A stretch of DNA of 64,000 nucleotides from the NCBI RefSeq assembly GCF_009729205.1, contig NZ_VTHB01000009.1:124001-188000 (forward strand). The letters are read 5' to 3'. Shown piece after piece: positions 8,770-17,300 of this stretch; the stretch's first letter is position 1, and each line of letters opens with the position of its first letter. Made by a program: the position numbers and the translations under genes. Under the pieces are notes generated by a model that was given only the letters and a program-made list of their open reading frames with translations, did not search any database and had not been told where the DNA came from. This DNA comes from Mycobacteroides sp. CBMA 271. Lineage in GTDB: Bacteria > Actinomycetota > Actinomycetes > Mycobacteriales > Mycobacteriaceae.

Positions 8770-11700
8770 ATGGCGGACAACACAGGTGGTATCTACGGAC
8801 TGATCGCTCGGATCGTCCGGAAGGCCCCTGTCGTCGTCATCGGATTCTGGATCGGGCTGGCGGCGATCTTGGCTCTCACCGCGCCGTCGCTGCAGAAGGC
8901 CATCGAGGACCATCCCGTCGATCTGCTGCCCAAGGACGCTCCCGTCATGGAGACCACCCGGCAGATGGTCGAGTCGTTCCAGGAATCGGGTGCGCAGAAC
9001 ATCCTGCTCATCGTCCTCACCAACGAGAACGGGTTGACCCCCGCCGACGAACAGACCTATCGGGTGCTCGCTGCCCGTCTACGTGAAGACACCCGCGATG
9101 TGAGCATGGTGCAGGACTTCGTCACCAAACCGATGCTGCGCGAGATGATGTCGAGTACCGATGGCAAGGCGTGGTATCTGCCGGTGGGGTTGCAGGGTGA
9201 GCTCGCCACCCCCGAATCCGGTAAGGCGTATGTCGGGGCCCTGAAGATCATCAAGGACGCCACCGCGGGTACCGCCCTGAATGCCTTCACGACGGGGCCG
9301 ACTGCCACCGTCGGGGATCTGACGGTGGTGGGGGAGCGTGACCTGCACAAGGTCGAGATCACTACCGCGGCATTGGTTCTGCTCATTCTGCTGATCGTCT
9401 ATCGCAACCCAGTCACGATGATGCTGCCTCTCGTCGTGGTCGGTGTCTCGCTGGGCATCGCCCAGGCGGCCGTCGGAGGATTGGCACAGCTCGGCCTGAG
9501 TATCTCGAATCAGACGCTGACATTCATGACGGCGATGATGATGGGCGCGGGTGTCGATTACGCGGTCTTCCTCATCAGCCGATATCACGAATACGTCAAG
9601 CAGGGCATGGATTCCGACAGTGCGGTGGCCGCCGCGCTGGAATCGATCGGCAAGGTGGTTGCGGCGTCCGCGGCGACGGTGGCGGTGACCTTCCTGGGCA
9701 TGGGCTTCACCAAGCTGGGCATTTTGTCCACCATCGGTCCGGCGCTGAGTGTGTCCATCCTGATCGCCTTCGTGGCCTCGGTGACCTTCCTGCCCGCGGT
9801 GCTGGTGCTGGTGGGACGTCGAGGCTGGGTGAAGCCGAGAAAGGCCTACGCCAACAAGATTTGGCACCGTTCGGGCATCAACATCGTCAAACGTCCGGGT
9901 GCGCACCTGGCAGTCAGCTTGCTTATCCTGATCATCCTCGCCACCTGCGGCGCCATGGTGAAATTCGGATACGACGACCGCAAGAACCTGCCGGCCTGGG
10001 CCGACAGCAATCTCGGCTATGCCGCGATCGAGAAACACTTCCCGGTGAATTCGACGCTGCCGCAATATCTCTACATCAAGTCACCCCAAGATCTGCGCAC
10101 CCCGCGTGGGCTGGCCGACCTGGAGCAGATGGCCGCACGAGTGAGCCAGGTGCCCGGTGTCGACAAAGTTCGCGGCATTACCCGTCCCACGGGTGAACCG
10201 CTCGAAGAAGCCAAGCTGTCCTACCAGGCCGGTGAGGTCGGCGGGAAGCTGGGCGATGCCTCTAGTCTGATCGACGCCCGAACCCAAGACTTAGACAAGC
10301 TCGCCACCGGTGGACATACCTTGGCCGACAAGCTCGGTCAGGTGCGTGATGCGGTGAAGGGCAATCTCGGGACGGCGCGCGCACTGGTCGACGTGTTGGC
10401 CACGCTGCGGGGTAATGGAAAGACCGGCACGCTGGCCGACTTGGCTTCCGTCGACAAGTTGATTGCGAGCATGCACCAACTGGGTGATGCCATCGAGGCC
10501 AATGCCCAGAGTGCCAGCGAGGTGTACGGCTGGATCGAACCCGTTGCACGTGTGTTGGTCGGCAACCCGGCCTGCGAGATGGACCCCGCCTGCCGCTCCT
10601 CACGCGAGGAGATGAACAAGTTCCTGGAGACCAAACAGGATGGCACCAGGGACAGGATCGTCGAACTCGGTCGTGAATTGAAAGCAGCCGATGGCGATAA
10701 GCAGATCTCGGGAACCATTGCGCGCCTGCGTACGGCGCTGAACGCCATCGACTCGCATATGCAGCGGCTCGGCCTTACCGATAGCGGCAGCATTTCGCGG
10801 CAATTCTCCGAGGCTCTCAACAGCGTCAACGCCCTTGCCGATGGCAGCGCGCAGCTCGCCGAGGGTGTGCAGATGCTGGTGGACCAGACCAAGCAGATGG
10901 GCGGCCAGCTGGGCGATGCGTCGACGCTGCTGGTGGCCGCCAAGCGCGATGCAGCACCCGGTTCGATGTCCGGGTTCTACATCCCGCAGCAGGTGCTCAC
11001 CCAAGACTCGTTCAAAACTGCTGCGGCGGCATTTGTTTCGGCCGATGGGCATGCGGTGCGCTACCTGGTGCAGAGTAATCTGAACCCGTTCAGCCCCGAG
11101 GCGATGGATCAGGTCCGCGCCATTCAAGATGCAGCCCGCAGCGCGCAACCCAACACCATGCTGTCCGATGCGTCCATCTCGATGGCCGGGTTGTCGGCGA
11201 TGTACAACGACATCCGCAACTACTACACCCAGGATCTGCGATTCATCATTGTGTTGACGGTGATCGTGGTGCTGCTCATCCTCGTCGCGCTACTGCGGGC
11301 GATCGTGGCACCGCTGTATCTCATTGGCTCGGTGATTATTTCGTATGCCTCGGCAGTTGGCATCGGGGTGATCGCCTTCCAATTCATCGGCGGGCAGCCC
11401 TTGAGTTGGAGTGTGCCCGGGATGGCGTTCATCGTGCTGGTTGCCGTGGGAGCCGACTACAACCTGCTCTTCATCTCGCGTATTCGCGACGAATCCCCGG
11501 ATGGTATCCGCTCCGGTGTTATCAAGACGGTCAAGTCGACCGGTGGCGTAATCACCTCTGCGGGAGTGATTTTCGCCGCATCGATGTTCGGTCTGCTCAT
11601 CGGCAACCTGCAGTCGATGGTCGAGGCGGGCTTCATCATCGGCATGGGTCTGTTGTTGGATACGTTCCTGGTACGCACCATCACCATTCCCGCCCTGGTC

Positions 11701-11889
11701 GTGCTGTGTGGACAGGCGAACTGGTGGCCTTCGGCGAGCGTGGAATCTTGGTTCCGTCAACGGTTCTCGAAATCCAAGCCGGATGTCGAGGAGAACCTGG
11801 AACCGGAATGCGACCAGAAGTGGGAAGCTATCGAGGACGACCCGCAGGCTTCCGTTTCGCGGGAAGTCGAGCTCGCAGGCCGTCGATGA
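8770..11889 (+). CDS. mmpL8: MmpL-family RND lipid transporter, probably the MmpL8 homologue of M. abscessus
   Basis: 1039 aa with the MmpL plan: one N-terminal membrane helix (about 20-40), a periplasmic domain, a helix bundle (about 195-375), a second large periplasmic domain rich in coiled-coil-like sequence (about 490-740), and a last bundle (about 800-980). The two proton-relay Asp-Tyr pairs are D263-Y264 (GVDYAVFLISRYHEY) and D896-Y897 (GADYNLLFISRIRDE). It exports a lipid made by the upstream genes. From memory, the gene beside fadA-fadB in M. abscessus is MAB_0855 (MmpL8_MAB), reported to be needed for glycosyl diacylated nonadecyl diol lipids; that identity was not checked. Its last 62 nt overlap the oppositely oriented tetR. 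Confidence 0.9.
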   Translation: MADNTGGIYGLIARIVRKAPVVVIGFWIGLAAILALTAPSLQKAIEDHPVDLLPKDAPVMETTRQMVESFQESGAQNILLIVLTNENGLTPADEQTYRVLAARLREDTRDVSMVQDFVTKPMLREMMSSTDGKAWYLPVGLQGELATPESGKAYVGALKIIKDATAGTALNAFTTGPTATVGDLTVVGERDLHKVEITTAALVLLILLIVYRNPVTMMLPLVVVGVSLGIAQAAVGGLAQLGLSISNQTLTFMTAMMMGAGVDYAVFLISRYHEYVKQGMDSDSAVAAALESIGKVVAASAATVAVTFLGMGFTKLGILSTIGPALSVSILIAFVASVTFLPAVLVLVGRRGWVKPRKAYANKIWHRSGINIVKRPGAHLAVSLLILIILATCGAMVKFGYDDRKNLPAWADSNLGYAAIEKHFPVNSTLPQYLYIKSPQDLRTPRGLADLEQMAARVSQVPGVDKVRGITRPTGEPLEEAKLSYQAGEVGGKLGDASSLIDARTQDLDKLATGGHTLADKLGQVRDAVKGNLGTARALVDVLATLRGNGKTGTLADLASVDKLIASMHQLGDAIEANAQSASEVYGWIEPVARVLVGNPACEMDPACRSSREEMNKFLETKQDGTRDRIVELGRELKAADGDKQISGTIARLRTALNAIDSHMQRLGLTDSGSISRQFSEALNSVNALADGSAQLAEGVQMLVDQTKQMGGQLGDASTLLVAAKRDAAPGSMSGFYIPQQVLTQDSFKTAAAAFVSADGHAVRYLVQSNLNPFSPEAMDQVRAIQDAARSAQPNTMLSDASISMAGLSAMYNDIRNYYTQDLRFIIVLTVIVVLLILVALLRAIVAPLYLIGSVIISYASAVGIGVIAFQFIGGQPLSWSVPGMAFIVLVAVGADYNLLFISRIRDESPDGIRSGVIKTVKSTGGVITSAGVIFAASMFGLLIGNLQSMVEAGFIIGMGLLLDTFLVRTITIPALVVLCGQANWWPSASVESWFRQRFSKSKPDVEENLEPECDQKWEAIEDDPQASVSREVELAGRR

Positions 11890-12484
11890 TGACCTGGAGT
11901 CCGTCTTCGAAGTCGGCATCGAAGTCGGGGTCATAGAGCTCGGAAAAGGCTTGCGCCACGGTGGGATGCGTGCTCATATCGACGTGCGCCCGCATGTTCT
12001 CCTCGCTGTAGGGATTCGATTCCGGATACTCGAATCCGTCGCGAGTCTGCTGCTCGATGGTAAATCCGATGGTGTAGTGAAAGATCGTGGGTGAGAGCCG
12101 CGCGGCGTCGCGCAGAGTGAAGCCGGCCTTCGTCATCACTGTGAGCATCGGCTCGGTCATATCGGCGGCGCGTGCGGTGGCGGTGCCGGCGAGAATCCGT
12201 GCCCCTTGGTGATAACGCAGCATTTCGCGACGTAACACGCGCGCGCCCTCGGCGAGGAATTGATCCCACTGAGGCGTCGAGAGATCGAAGTTCTTCACGG
12301 CATCACCGAACATCTCGTCGGCCATCGCGTCGACGAGATCGCGCCGGTTCTTCACATGCCAGTACAGCGCGGGTGCCTGGACGCCCAGGGCCGCCGCGAC
12401 AGACCGCATGGTCAGGTTCTCGGCGCCGTGGCGGTCCAGTAGGACGAGGCCGGCGCGCGCGATGGTCTCACGATCAAGGGACAC
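11828..12484 (-). CDS. TetR-family transcriptional regulator with tetracycline-repressor-type C-terminus
   Basis: 218 aa. The N-terminal helix-turn-helix spans about residues 5-50 (LTMRSVAAALGVQAPALYWHVKNRRDLVDAM), the pattern of the TetR(D)/Tn10 subgroup, with a matching C-terminal ligand domain. GTG at 12484 is the start. It is divergent from the FAD monooxygenase gene with 65 nt between them, and both promoters overlap a palindrome. It therefore most likely represses the monooxygenase and itself in response to a small ligand. Its 3' end overlaps the mmpL 3' end by 62 nt tail to tail, which may tie their transcripts together. Confidence 0.88.
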   Translation of the reverse strand: MSLDRETIARAGLVLLDRHGAENLTMRSVAAALGVQAPALYWHVKNRRDLVDAMADEMFGDAVKNFDLSTPQWDQFLAEGARVLRREMLRYHQGARILAGTATARAADMTEPMLTVMTKAGFTLRDAARLSPTIFHYTIGFTIEQQTRDGFEYPESNPYSEENMRAHVDMSTHPTVAQAFSELYDPDFDADFEDGLQVIIDGLRARLPAKRKPAGRPR

Positions 12485-12485
12485 A

Positions 12486-12543
12486 TTGACACCTTAACAA
12501 CATTAAAGTAAATGTGGTTGTAATACCGATAACGACGTTAAGG
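12486..12543. promoter_or_regulatory. tetR / FAD-monooxygenase divergent promoter and operator
   Basis: For the monooxygenase there is a consensus -35 TTGACA (12486-12491), a 17-nt spacer and a TAAATG -10 (12509-12514). On the other strand a TAATGT -10 for tetR reads from 12505 to 12500. Both -10 boxes fall in the palindrome ACATT-N6-AATGT (12500-12515), the obvious TetR operator. A second inverted pair, CCTTAAC/GTTAAGG, spans 12492-12543. Confidence 0.6.
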
Positions 12544-12549
12544 AGAATC

Positions 12550-14019
12550 ATGACCGAGCACGCTGTGGTCATCGCGGGTGGTGGACCAACGGGGCTGATG
12601 CTGGCCGGTGAGCTGGCCCTCTCCGGCATCGACGTCGCCGTCCTGGAACGCCGCATTAGCCACGAGGAAGTGGGCTCCCGCGCGGCCGGGATTCATTCGC
12701 GCACCATCGAAGTATTCGATCAGCGCGGGATCGCCGAGCGATTCCTTTCGCAGGGTTTCACCGGGCAGGTGACGCATTTCTCGGGCCTGTTCATGAGCAT
12801 CGAAGACTTTCCCACCCGCCACCCGTATGCGCTGGGCCTGCTTCAGCATTACACCGAAAAGACGCTCGCCGCCTGGATCGCCGAGCTCGGTGTGCCCATC
12901 TACTACGGCGCCGAGGCTGTCGGTTTCCGCCAGGATGACGACGGAGTGGATGTCGAGCTTGCCGACGGGCAGACCATGCGGGCGCAGTATCTCGTGGGCT
13001 GCGACGGCGGGCGCAGTGCAATCCGTAAGGCTTCGGGGATCGGATTCCCCGGCCACGCCGCCTCCACCACGGCGATCCTGGTCGATGCCGAGCTCACCGA
13101 GGATCCGCTCGAATTCGGGTTGCTGCGCAAACCAGGCCAAGCATTCCTCGGCATCCTGCCGTTCGAGGAGGGGTGGTATCGCCTGGTCATGAGCAGCGAC
13201 GTCTCGCGGCTGGGCATCGAGCCGACCTTGGCGGAGGCCAAGGAGCTGCTTATCGCCATCGCCGGAACGGATTTCGGCATTCACAATCCTCGGTGGATGT
13301 CCCGCTTCTCCGATAACACCCGACAGGCCGCGCAGTATCGCGACCGGCGCCTGTTCCTGGCCGGCGATTCCGCGCATATCCACTTCCCGTTCGGTGGGCA
13401 AGGGCTCAACACCGGAGTCCAGGATGCGGTTAACCTCGGATGGAAACTCGCGGCGGTACTCAAGGGGCAGGCGCCGGACGCGTTGTTGGACACCTATCAC
13501 AGCGAGCGGCATCCGGTGGCCGAGCGCGTGCTGCACAACACCATGGCGCAGACACCGTTGTCCGATGCGGGCCCGCGCGTGGACGCGTTGCGCGACATCT
13601 TCGCCGACCTGCTGGCCATGGACGAGCCGCGCAAACGTATCGCCGGAATGATGAGCGGGCTCGACATCCACTACGAGCTAGGTGAAGGACACCCGCTGCT
13701 GGGCCGTCGCATACCCGACCTCGAGGTGGTGACCGCGCAGGGGCCGTCGCGCATCTACCCCTACCTCCACGAGGCCCGTCCCGTGCTGTTGAACTTCGGT
13801 GAACCGGGGAGCCTCGGCCTGGACGGCTGGACGGACGTGGTTCAGCTAGTTGACGCCAAATGTTCAGGTGTGTGGGAACTTCCGGTCCTGGGTGAGGTGC
13901 CCGCTCCAGATGCGGTCCTGGTGCGACCGGACGGGTACGTCGCCTGGGTAGGCAAGGGTTCCGATGACGGCCTGCGCGAGGCGCTTACCCGATGGGTGGG
14001 ATCACCTCGTCGGGCGTAA
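12550..14019 (+). CDS. class A FAD-dependent aromatic monooxygenase (Rox/TetX-like)
   Basis: 489 aa. The FAD/ADP fold starts with IAGGGPTGLMLAGEL (GxGxxG at residues 10-15), followed by LVGCDGGRSAIRK and the ribityl-binding GD motif (G272-D273) in LFLAGDSAHIHFPFGGQGLN. A C-terminal thioredoxin-like extension is present. From memory the sequence closely resembles rifampicin monooxygenase Rox-type enzymes and the tetracycline-inactivating MabTetX type, which are likewise paired with a TetR. The ATG at 12550 follows AAGGAGA; an open upstream stretch of 12 codons is ignored. The substrate is unknown. The stop is one base before the next GTG. Confidence 0.88.
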   Translation: MTEHAVVIAGGGPTGLMLAGELALSGIDVAVLERRISHEEVGSRAAGIHSRTIEVFDQRGIAERFLSQGFTGQVTHFSGLFMSIEDFPTRHPYALGLLQHYTEKTLAAWIAELGVPIYYGAEAVGFRQDDDGVDVELADGQTMRAQYLVGCDGGRSAIRKASGIGFPGHAASTTAILVDAELTEDPLEFGLLRKPGQAFLGILPFEEGWYRLVMSSDVSRLGIEPTLAEAKELLIAIAGTDFGIHNPRWMSRFSDNTRQAAQYRDRRLFLAGDSAHIHFPFGGQGLNTGVQDAVNLGWKLAAVLKGQAPDALLDTYHSERHPVAERVLHNTMAQTPLSDAGPRVDALRDIFADLLAMDEPRKRIAGMMSGLDIHYELGEGHPLLGRRIPDLEVVTAQGPSRIYPYLHEARPVLLNFGEPGSLGLDGWTDVVQLVDAKCSGVWELPVLGEVPAPDAVLVRPDGYVAWVGKGSDDGLREALTRWVGSPRRA

Positions 14020-14020
14020 T

Positions 14021-15022
14021 GTGACCCGGGTGGCCGAGACACTGCAGTTCGGAGTCTTCATTCCGCAAGGCTGGCGCCTGGACCTGGTAGGCATTGCGCC
14101 CGAGCGTCAATGGGATGTCATGCGCGATCTGGTCCGGTACGCCGAGGATGGTCCCTGGGACTCAGTGTGGGTGTACGACCACTTTCACACCGTGCCGGTG
14201 CCCACCGATGAGGCGACCCATGAGGCGTGGACGCTAATGTCCGCATTCGCCGCCGTCACCTCGCGGATCAAACTGGGACAGATGTGCACGGCGATGGGAT
14301 ACCGAAACCCGGTGTACCTGGCCAAGATCGCCGCGACGGTGGATCTCATCTCGGGCGGGCGCACCCAGATGGGCATCGGCGGTGGCTGGTACGAGCACGA
14401 GTGGCGCGCATACGGCTACGGCTTTCCCGATGCCGCCGAGCGCTTGGGCCGGCTGCGCGAAGGGGTACGCATCATGCGCGACGCCTGGCGCGATGGCCGC
14501 GTCACCCTGGACGGGACCTACTACCAGGTCGACGACGCCATCGTGGCGCCCAAACCGTTGCAACCCAAGGGGATTCCAATGTGGATCGCCGGCGGCGGCG
14601 AGAAGGTGACGCTACGAATCGCGGCACGCTATGCCCAGTACACCAACTTTGGGCAAACGCTTGAGGAATTCGACCATAAATCGAAAATTCTTGCGGCGCA
14701 CTGTAAAGACATTGGCACCGACTTTGATGCGATTATTCGTAGCACCAACGTGAACGTCGTCATCGGCGCGAACGATGCCGAGGTTGCCGACCGGTTGGCG
14801 TCGATCAAGGCGCGGCTCGTGCCGATCCTCGGAGATGAGGTTGCCGAAGTGATGGTGGGGAACCTGGCTGCGACCGCCGGTACCCCCGAGCAGATCGCCG
14901 AACGTCTCGCCGAGTTCCGCCGGCTCGGTCTGGGCTACGCGATATGCAATTTTCCGGAGGCCGCCTACGACCGCTCCGGAGTTGATTTGTTCGTGCGCGA
15001 AGTTGTTTCGGCGTTGTCCTGA
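14021..15022 (+). CDS. LLM-class (luciferase-like), probably F420-dependent, oxidoreductase
   Basis: 333 aa reading QFGVFIPQGWRLDLVG, SVWVYDHFHTVP, RIKLGQMCTAMGYRNPVYLA, DLISGGRTQMGIGGGWYEHE and PKPLQPKGIPMWIAGGGEKV. This is the TIM-barrel pattern of actinobacterial F420-dependent luciferase-like enzymes. The GTG at 14021 starts one base after the monooxygenase stop, so the two are co-translated and may act on the same substrate. An open frame extends 19 codons further into the previous gene but lacks a ribosome site. A hairpin overlaps its stop codon. Confidence 0.85.
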   Translation: MTRVAETLQFGVFIPQGWRLDLVGIAPERQWDVMRDLVRYAEDGPWDSVWVYDHFHTVPVPTDEATHEAWTLMSAFAAVTSRIKLGQMCTAMGYRNPVYLAKIAATVDLISGGRTQMGIGGGWYEHEWRAYGYGFPDAAERLGRLREGVRIMRDAWRDGRVTLDGTYYQVDDAIVAPKPLQPKGIPMWIAGGGEKVTLRIAARYAQYTNFGQTLEEFDHKSKILAAHCKDIGTDFDAIIRSTNVNVVIGANDAEVADRLASIKARLVPILGDEVAEVMVGNLAATAGTPEQIAERLAEFRRLGLGYAICNFPEAAYDRSGVDLFVREVVSALS

Positions 15023-15034
15023 CTCGATCAGGAC
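15016..15034 (+). terminator. hairpin overlapping the oxidoreductase stop codon
   Basis: GTCCTGA (15016-15022, including the TGA stop) pairs exactly with TCAGGAC (15028-15034) around a 5-nt loop and is followed by a pyrimidine run (CCTCTTGTTT). It is a small intrinsic-terminator candidate. Confidence 0.5.
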
Positions 15035-15076
15035 CCTCTTGTTTACGTAAGTTCCTGGTATCGTAAGTTACAGGCT

Positions 15077-15562
15077 ATGCCTGCACTCGAGTCCGTCGAC
15101 GAAACATTCCTGGCCACCGCTCCCGTCGTGGTCAGCGAAACGATCTCGGTTCCGCTGCCTGCCGATGTGGTGTGGCGCGAGCTGACTAACGACACCACGC
15201 TGCGGTGGTTGGTCCCCGGTCTTCGAGTGATCTGGGGCAGTCCGCGGGCCGGTGTCGGTGCGGTCCGCCGGATCGGGCCCGTGGTCGGACCGAAGGCGCA
15301 CGAGAAGTACTTCCTCTGGGAGGAGGGGCGGCGCAAGGCCTTCTACATGGTGAAGCCCCCGCTTCCGCTGCCCGGGCTGCGGGCATTCGCCGAGGACTAT
15401 GTGGTGACGCCGACTCCGCAGGGCTCCGAGTTCACCTGGGTGTGGGCCATCGACGGTTCGGGGCTCGTGCGCCACGTGGCGCCGGTGGTGCGCGTCATCG
15501 TCGGGCTCGGCATGAAGCGCACCCAGCGGCACCTCACCAAACTCGCGGCGGCCGGAAGGTAG
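15077..15562 (+). CDS. SRPBCC / polyketide-cyclase-like protein
   Basis: 161 aa with the START/SRPBCC layout: an N-terminal beta strand and helix (VVVSETISVPLPADVVWRELT), central strands with FLWEEGRRKAFYMV, and a long C-terminal helix (GLGMKRTQRHLTKLAAAGR). Family members bind or modify hydrophobic ligands; no catalytic residue can be assigned. A TAAGTT -10 (15064-15069) ends 7 nt before the ATG, so the message is probably leaderless. The octamer CGTAAGTT occurs twice (15046-15053 and 15062-15069), 16 bp apart. It is convergent with xpb. Confidence 0.8.
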   Translation: MPALESVDETFLATAPVVVSETISVPLPADVVWRELTNDTTLRWLVPGLRVIWGSPRAGVGAVRRIGPVVGPKAHEKYFLWEEGRRKAFYMVKPPLPLPGLRAFAEDYVVTPTPQGSEFTWVWAIDGSGLVRHVAPVVRVIVGLGMKRTQRHLTKLAAAGR

Positions 15563-15575
15563 CGCCGCCCGCCGT

Positions 15576-17228
15576 CTAACCGATCGTCGGCCCCAGCAGA
15601 TCGTCGGCGTCGGTGATTCGGTAGCCGTAGCCCTGCTCGGCCAGAAACCGCTGTCGGTGCGCCGCGTACTCCGCGTCCAGGGTGTCTCGGGACACCACCG
15701 AGTAGAAGTAGGCCTGCCCGCCGTCGGCCTTGGGCCGCAGCAGTCTGCCCAGCCGCTGCGCTTCTTCTTGGCGTGATCCGAATGTTCCCGAAACCTGCAC
15801 CGCAACAGAGGCTTCTGGAAGGTCGATGGAGAAGTTGGCCACCTTGGAGACCACCAGGGTGGCGATTTCGCCGCGGCGGAACGCATCGAAGAGCGCCTCG
15901 CGTTCGGCGTTCTTGGTGGAGCCCTGGATCACCGGGGCATCGAGCTCGGTCCCCAGCTCATCGAGCTGATCCAGATAGGCGCCGATCACCAGCGTGGGAG
16001 CCCCCGGGTGCCGGGCCAGGATGGACTTCACCACATTGATCTTCGTGTGCGCCGTCGAGCACAGCTTGTATCGCTCCTCGGCCTCCGCGGTGGCGTAGAT
16101 CATCCGCTCGTTCTCGGTGAGCGTGACCCGTACCTCGATGCACTCGGCGGGGGCGATCCACCCTTGTGCCTCAATGTCTTTCCACGGAGCGTCGTACCGC
16201 TTGGGGCCGATGAGGCTGAACACGTCGCCTTCGCGGCCATCCTCGCGGATCAGGGTGGCGGTGAGTCCGAGGCGGCGCCGTGACTGCAGGTCCGCCGTCA
16301 TCCGGAAGACCGGTGCGGGCAACAGGTGCACCTCGTCGTAGACGATCAGGCCCCAGTCCCGGCTGTCGAACAGCTCAAGGTGGCGGTACTCGCCCTTGGT
16401 GCGCCGAGTGATCACCTGATAGGTGGCAATGGTGACTGGCCGAATCTCCTTGCGTTCACCGGAGTATTCACCAATCTCTTCCTCGGTCAACGAGGTTCGA
16501 GCGATGAGCTCACGCTTCCACTGCCGTCCGGCGACGGTGTTGGTCACCAGGATGAGGGTGGTCGCCTTCGCCTTCGCCATCGCGGCCGCGCCCACCAGCG
16601 TCTTACCGGCACCACAGGGCAGCACCACCACGCCGGAACCGCCGGCCCAGAACGAGTCGGCCGCCATCTGCTGGTAGTCGCGCAGCTCCCAGCCATCCTG
16701 CGCCAGCTCGATCGGGTGCGCCTCGCCATTCACATAGCCTGCGAGATCCTCTGCGGGCCAGCCGATCTTGAGAAGCATCTGCTTGATGCGACCGCGTTCG
16801 CTGGGGTGGACCTGGATGGTGTCGTCATCGATGCGGGTGCCGAACATCGGAGCGATCTTCTTGTGCCGCAACACCTCTTCGAGCACCGCGCGATCCAGGC
16901 TGACCAGGGTCAGCCCGTGGGCGGGATGCTTGATCAGCTGCAGGCGCCCGTATCTCGCCATGGTGTCGACGATGTCCACCAGCAGGGGCTGTGGCACCGC
17001 GTACCGCGAAAAGGTGACGAGCGCGTCGACTACCTGTTCGGCATCGTGTCCGGCGGCACGGGCATTCCACAACGCCAACGGGGTGATGCGGTAGGTGTGC
17101 ACATGCTCGGGCGCGCGTTCGAGCTCGGCGAAGGGGGCGATCGCCTGGCGCGCGGCGTCGGCCTGGTCATGATCGACCTCCAGCAGCACGGTTTTATCGG
17201 ACTGGACGATCAGCGGTCCATCGGTCAT
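15576..17228 (-). CDS. xpb: XPB/Ssl2-type DNA repair helicase
   Basis: 550 aa, near-identical in plan to mycobacterial XPB (Rv0861c, Ercc3). It has an N-terminal damage-recognition-like domain, then Walker A in LPCGAGKTLVGAA (about 204-211), DEVH in IVYDEVHLLPAPV, a SGTFGSRQEEAQRLGRLL motif VI, and a conserved C-terminus. Such proteins are 3'-5' ATP-dependent helicases. The ATG at 17228 gives MTDGPLIVQSDKTVLLEVDH; a frame extending 15 codons upstream is ignored. A TATCCT -10 ends 7 nt before the ATG, pointing to a leaderless mRNA. Confidence 0.95.
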   Translation of the reverse strand: MTDGPLIVQSDKTVLLEVDHDQADAARQAIAPFAELERAPEHVHTYRITPLALWNARAAGHDAEQVVDALVTFSRYAVPQPLLVDIVDTMARYGRLQLIKHPAHGLTLVSLDRAVLEEVLRHKKIAPMFGTRIDDDTIQVHPSERGRIKQMLLKIGWPAEDLAGYVNGEAHPIELAQDGWELRDYQQMAADSFWAGGSGVVVLPCGAGKTLVGAAAMAKAKATTLILVTNTVAGRQWKRELIARTSLTEEEIGEYSGERKEIRPVTIATYQVITRRTKGEYRHLELFDSRDWGLIVYDEVHLLPAPVFRMTADLQSRRRLGLTATLIREDGREGDVFSLIGPKRYDAPWKDIEAQGWIAPAECIEVRVTLTENERMIYATAEAEERYKLCSTAHTKINVVKSILARHPGAPTLVIGAYLDQLDELGTELDAPVIQGSTKNAEREALFDAFRRGEIATLVVSKVANFSIDLPEASVAVQVSGTFGSRQEEAQRLGRLLRPKADGGQAYFYSVVSRDTLDAEYAAHRQRFLAEQGYGYRITDADDLLGPTIG

Positions 17229-17235
17229 TCGATCC

Positions 17236-17293
17236 AGGATAGTGACCCCTGCCGACACTGGCGCTGCCGGCATCGGAGCTGCTTTGCTACGGT
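17236..17293. promoter_or_regulatory. back-to-back leaderless promoters of xpb and the small membrane gene
   Basis: On the minus strand TATCCT (17241 to 17236) lies 7 nt before the xpb ATG. On the plus strand TACGGT (17288-17293) lies 7 nt before the GTG at 17301. Both fit the TANNNT -10 with the start codon at the transcription start, which is common in mycobacteria. Confidence 0.55.
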
Positions 17294-17300
17294 TGCCGCC

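Noticed and set aside
16326..17300. Long plus-strand open frame leading into the small membrane gene
   Set aside because: It is the antisense of xpb. The promoter and GTG at 17301 define the real start.
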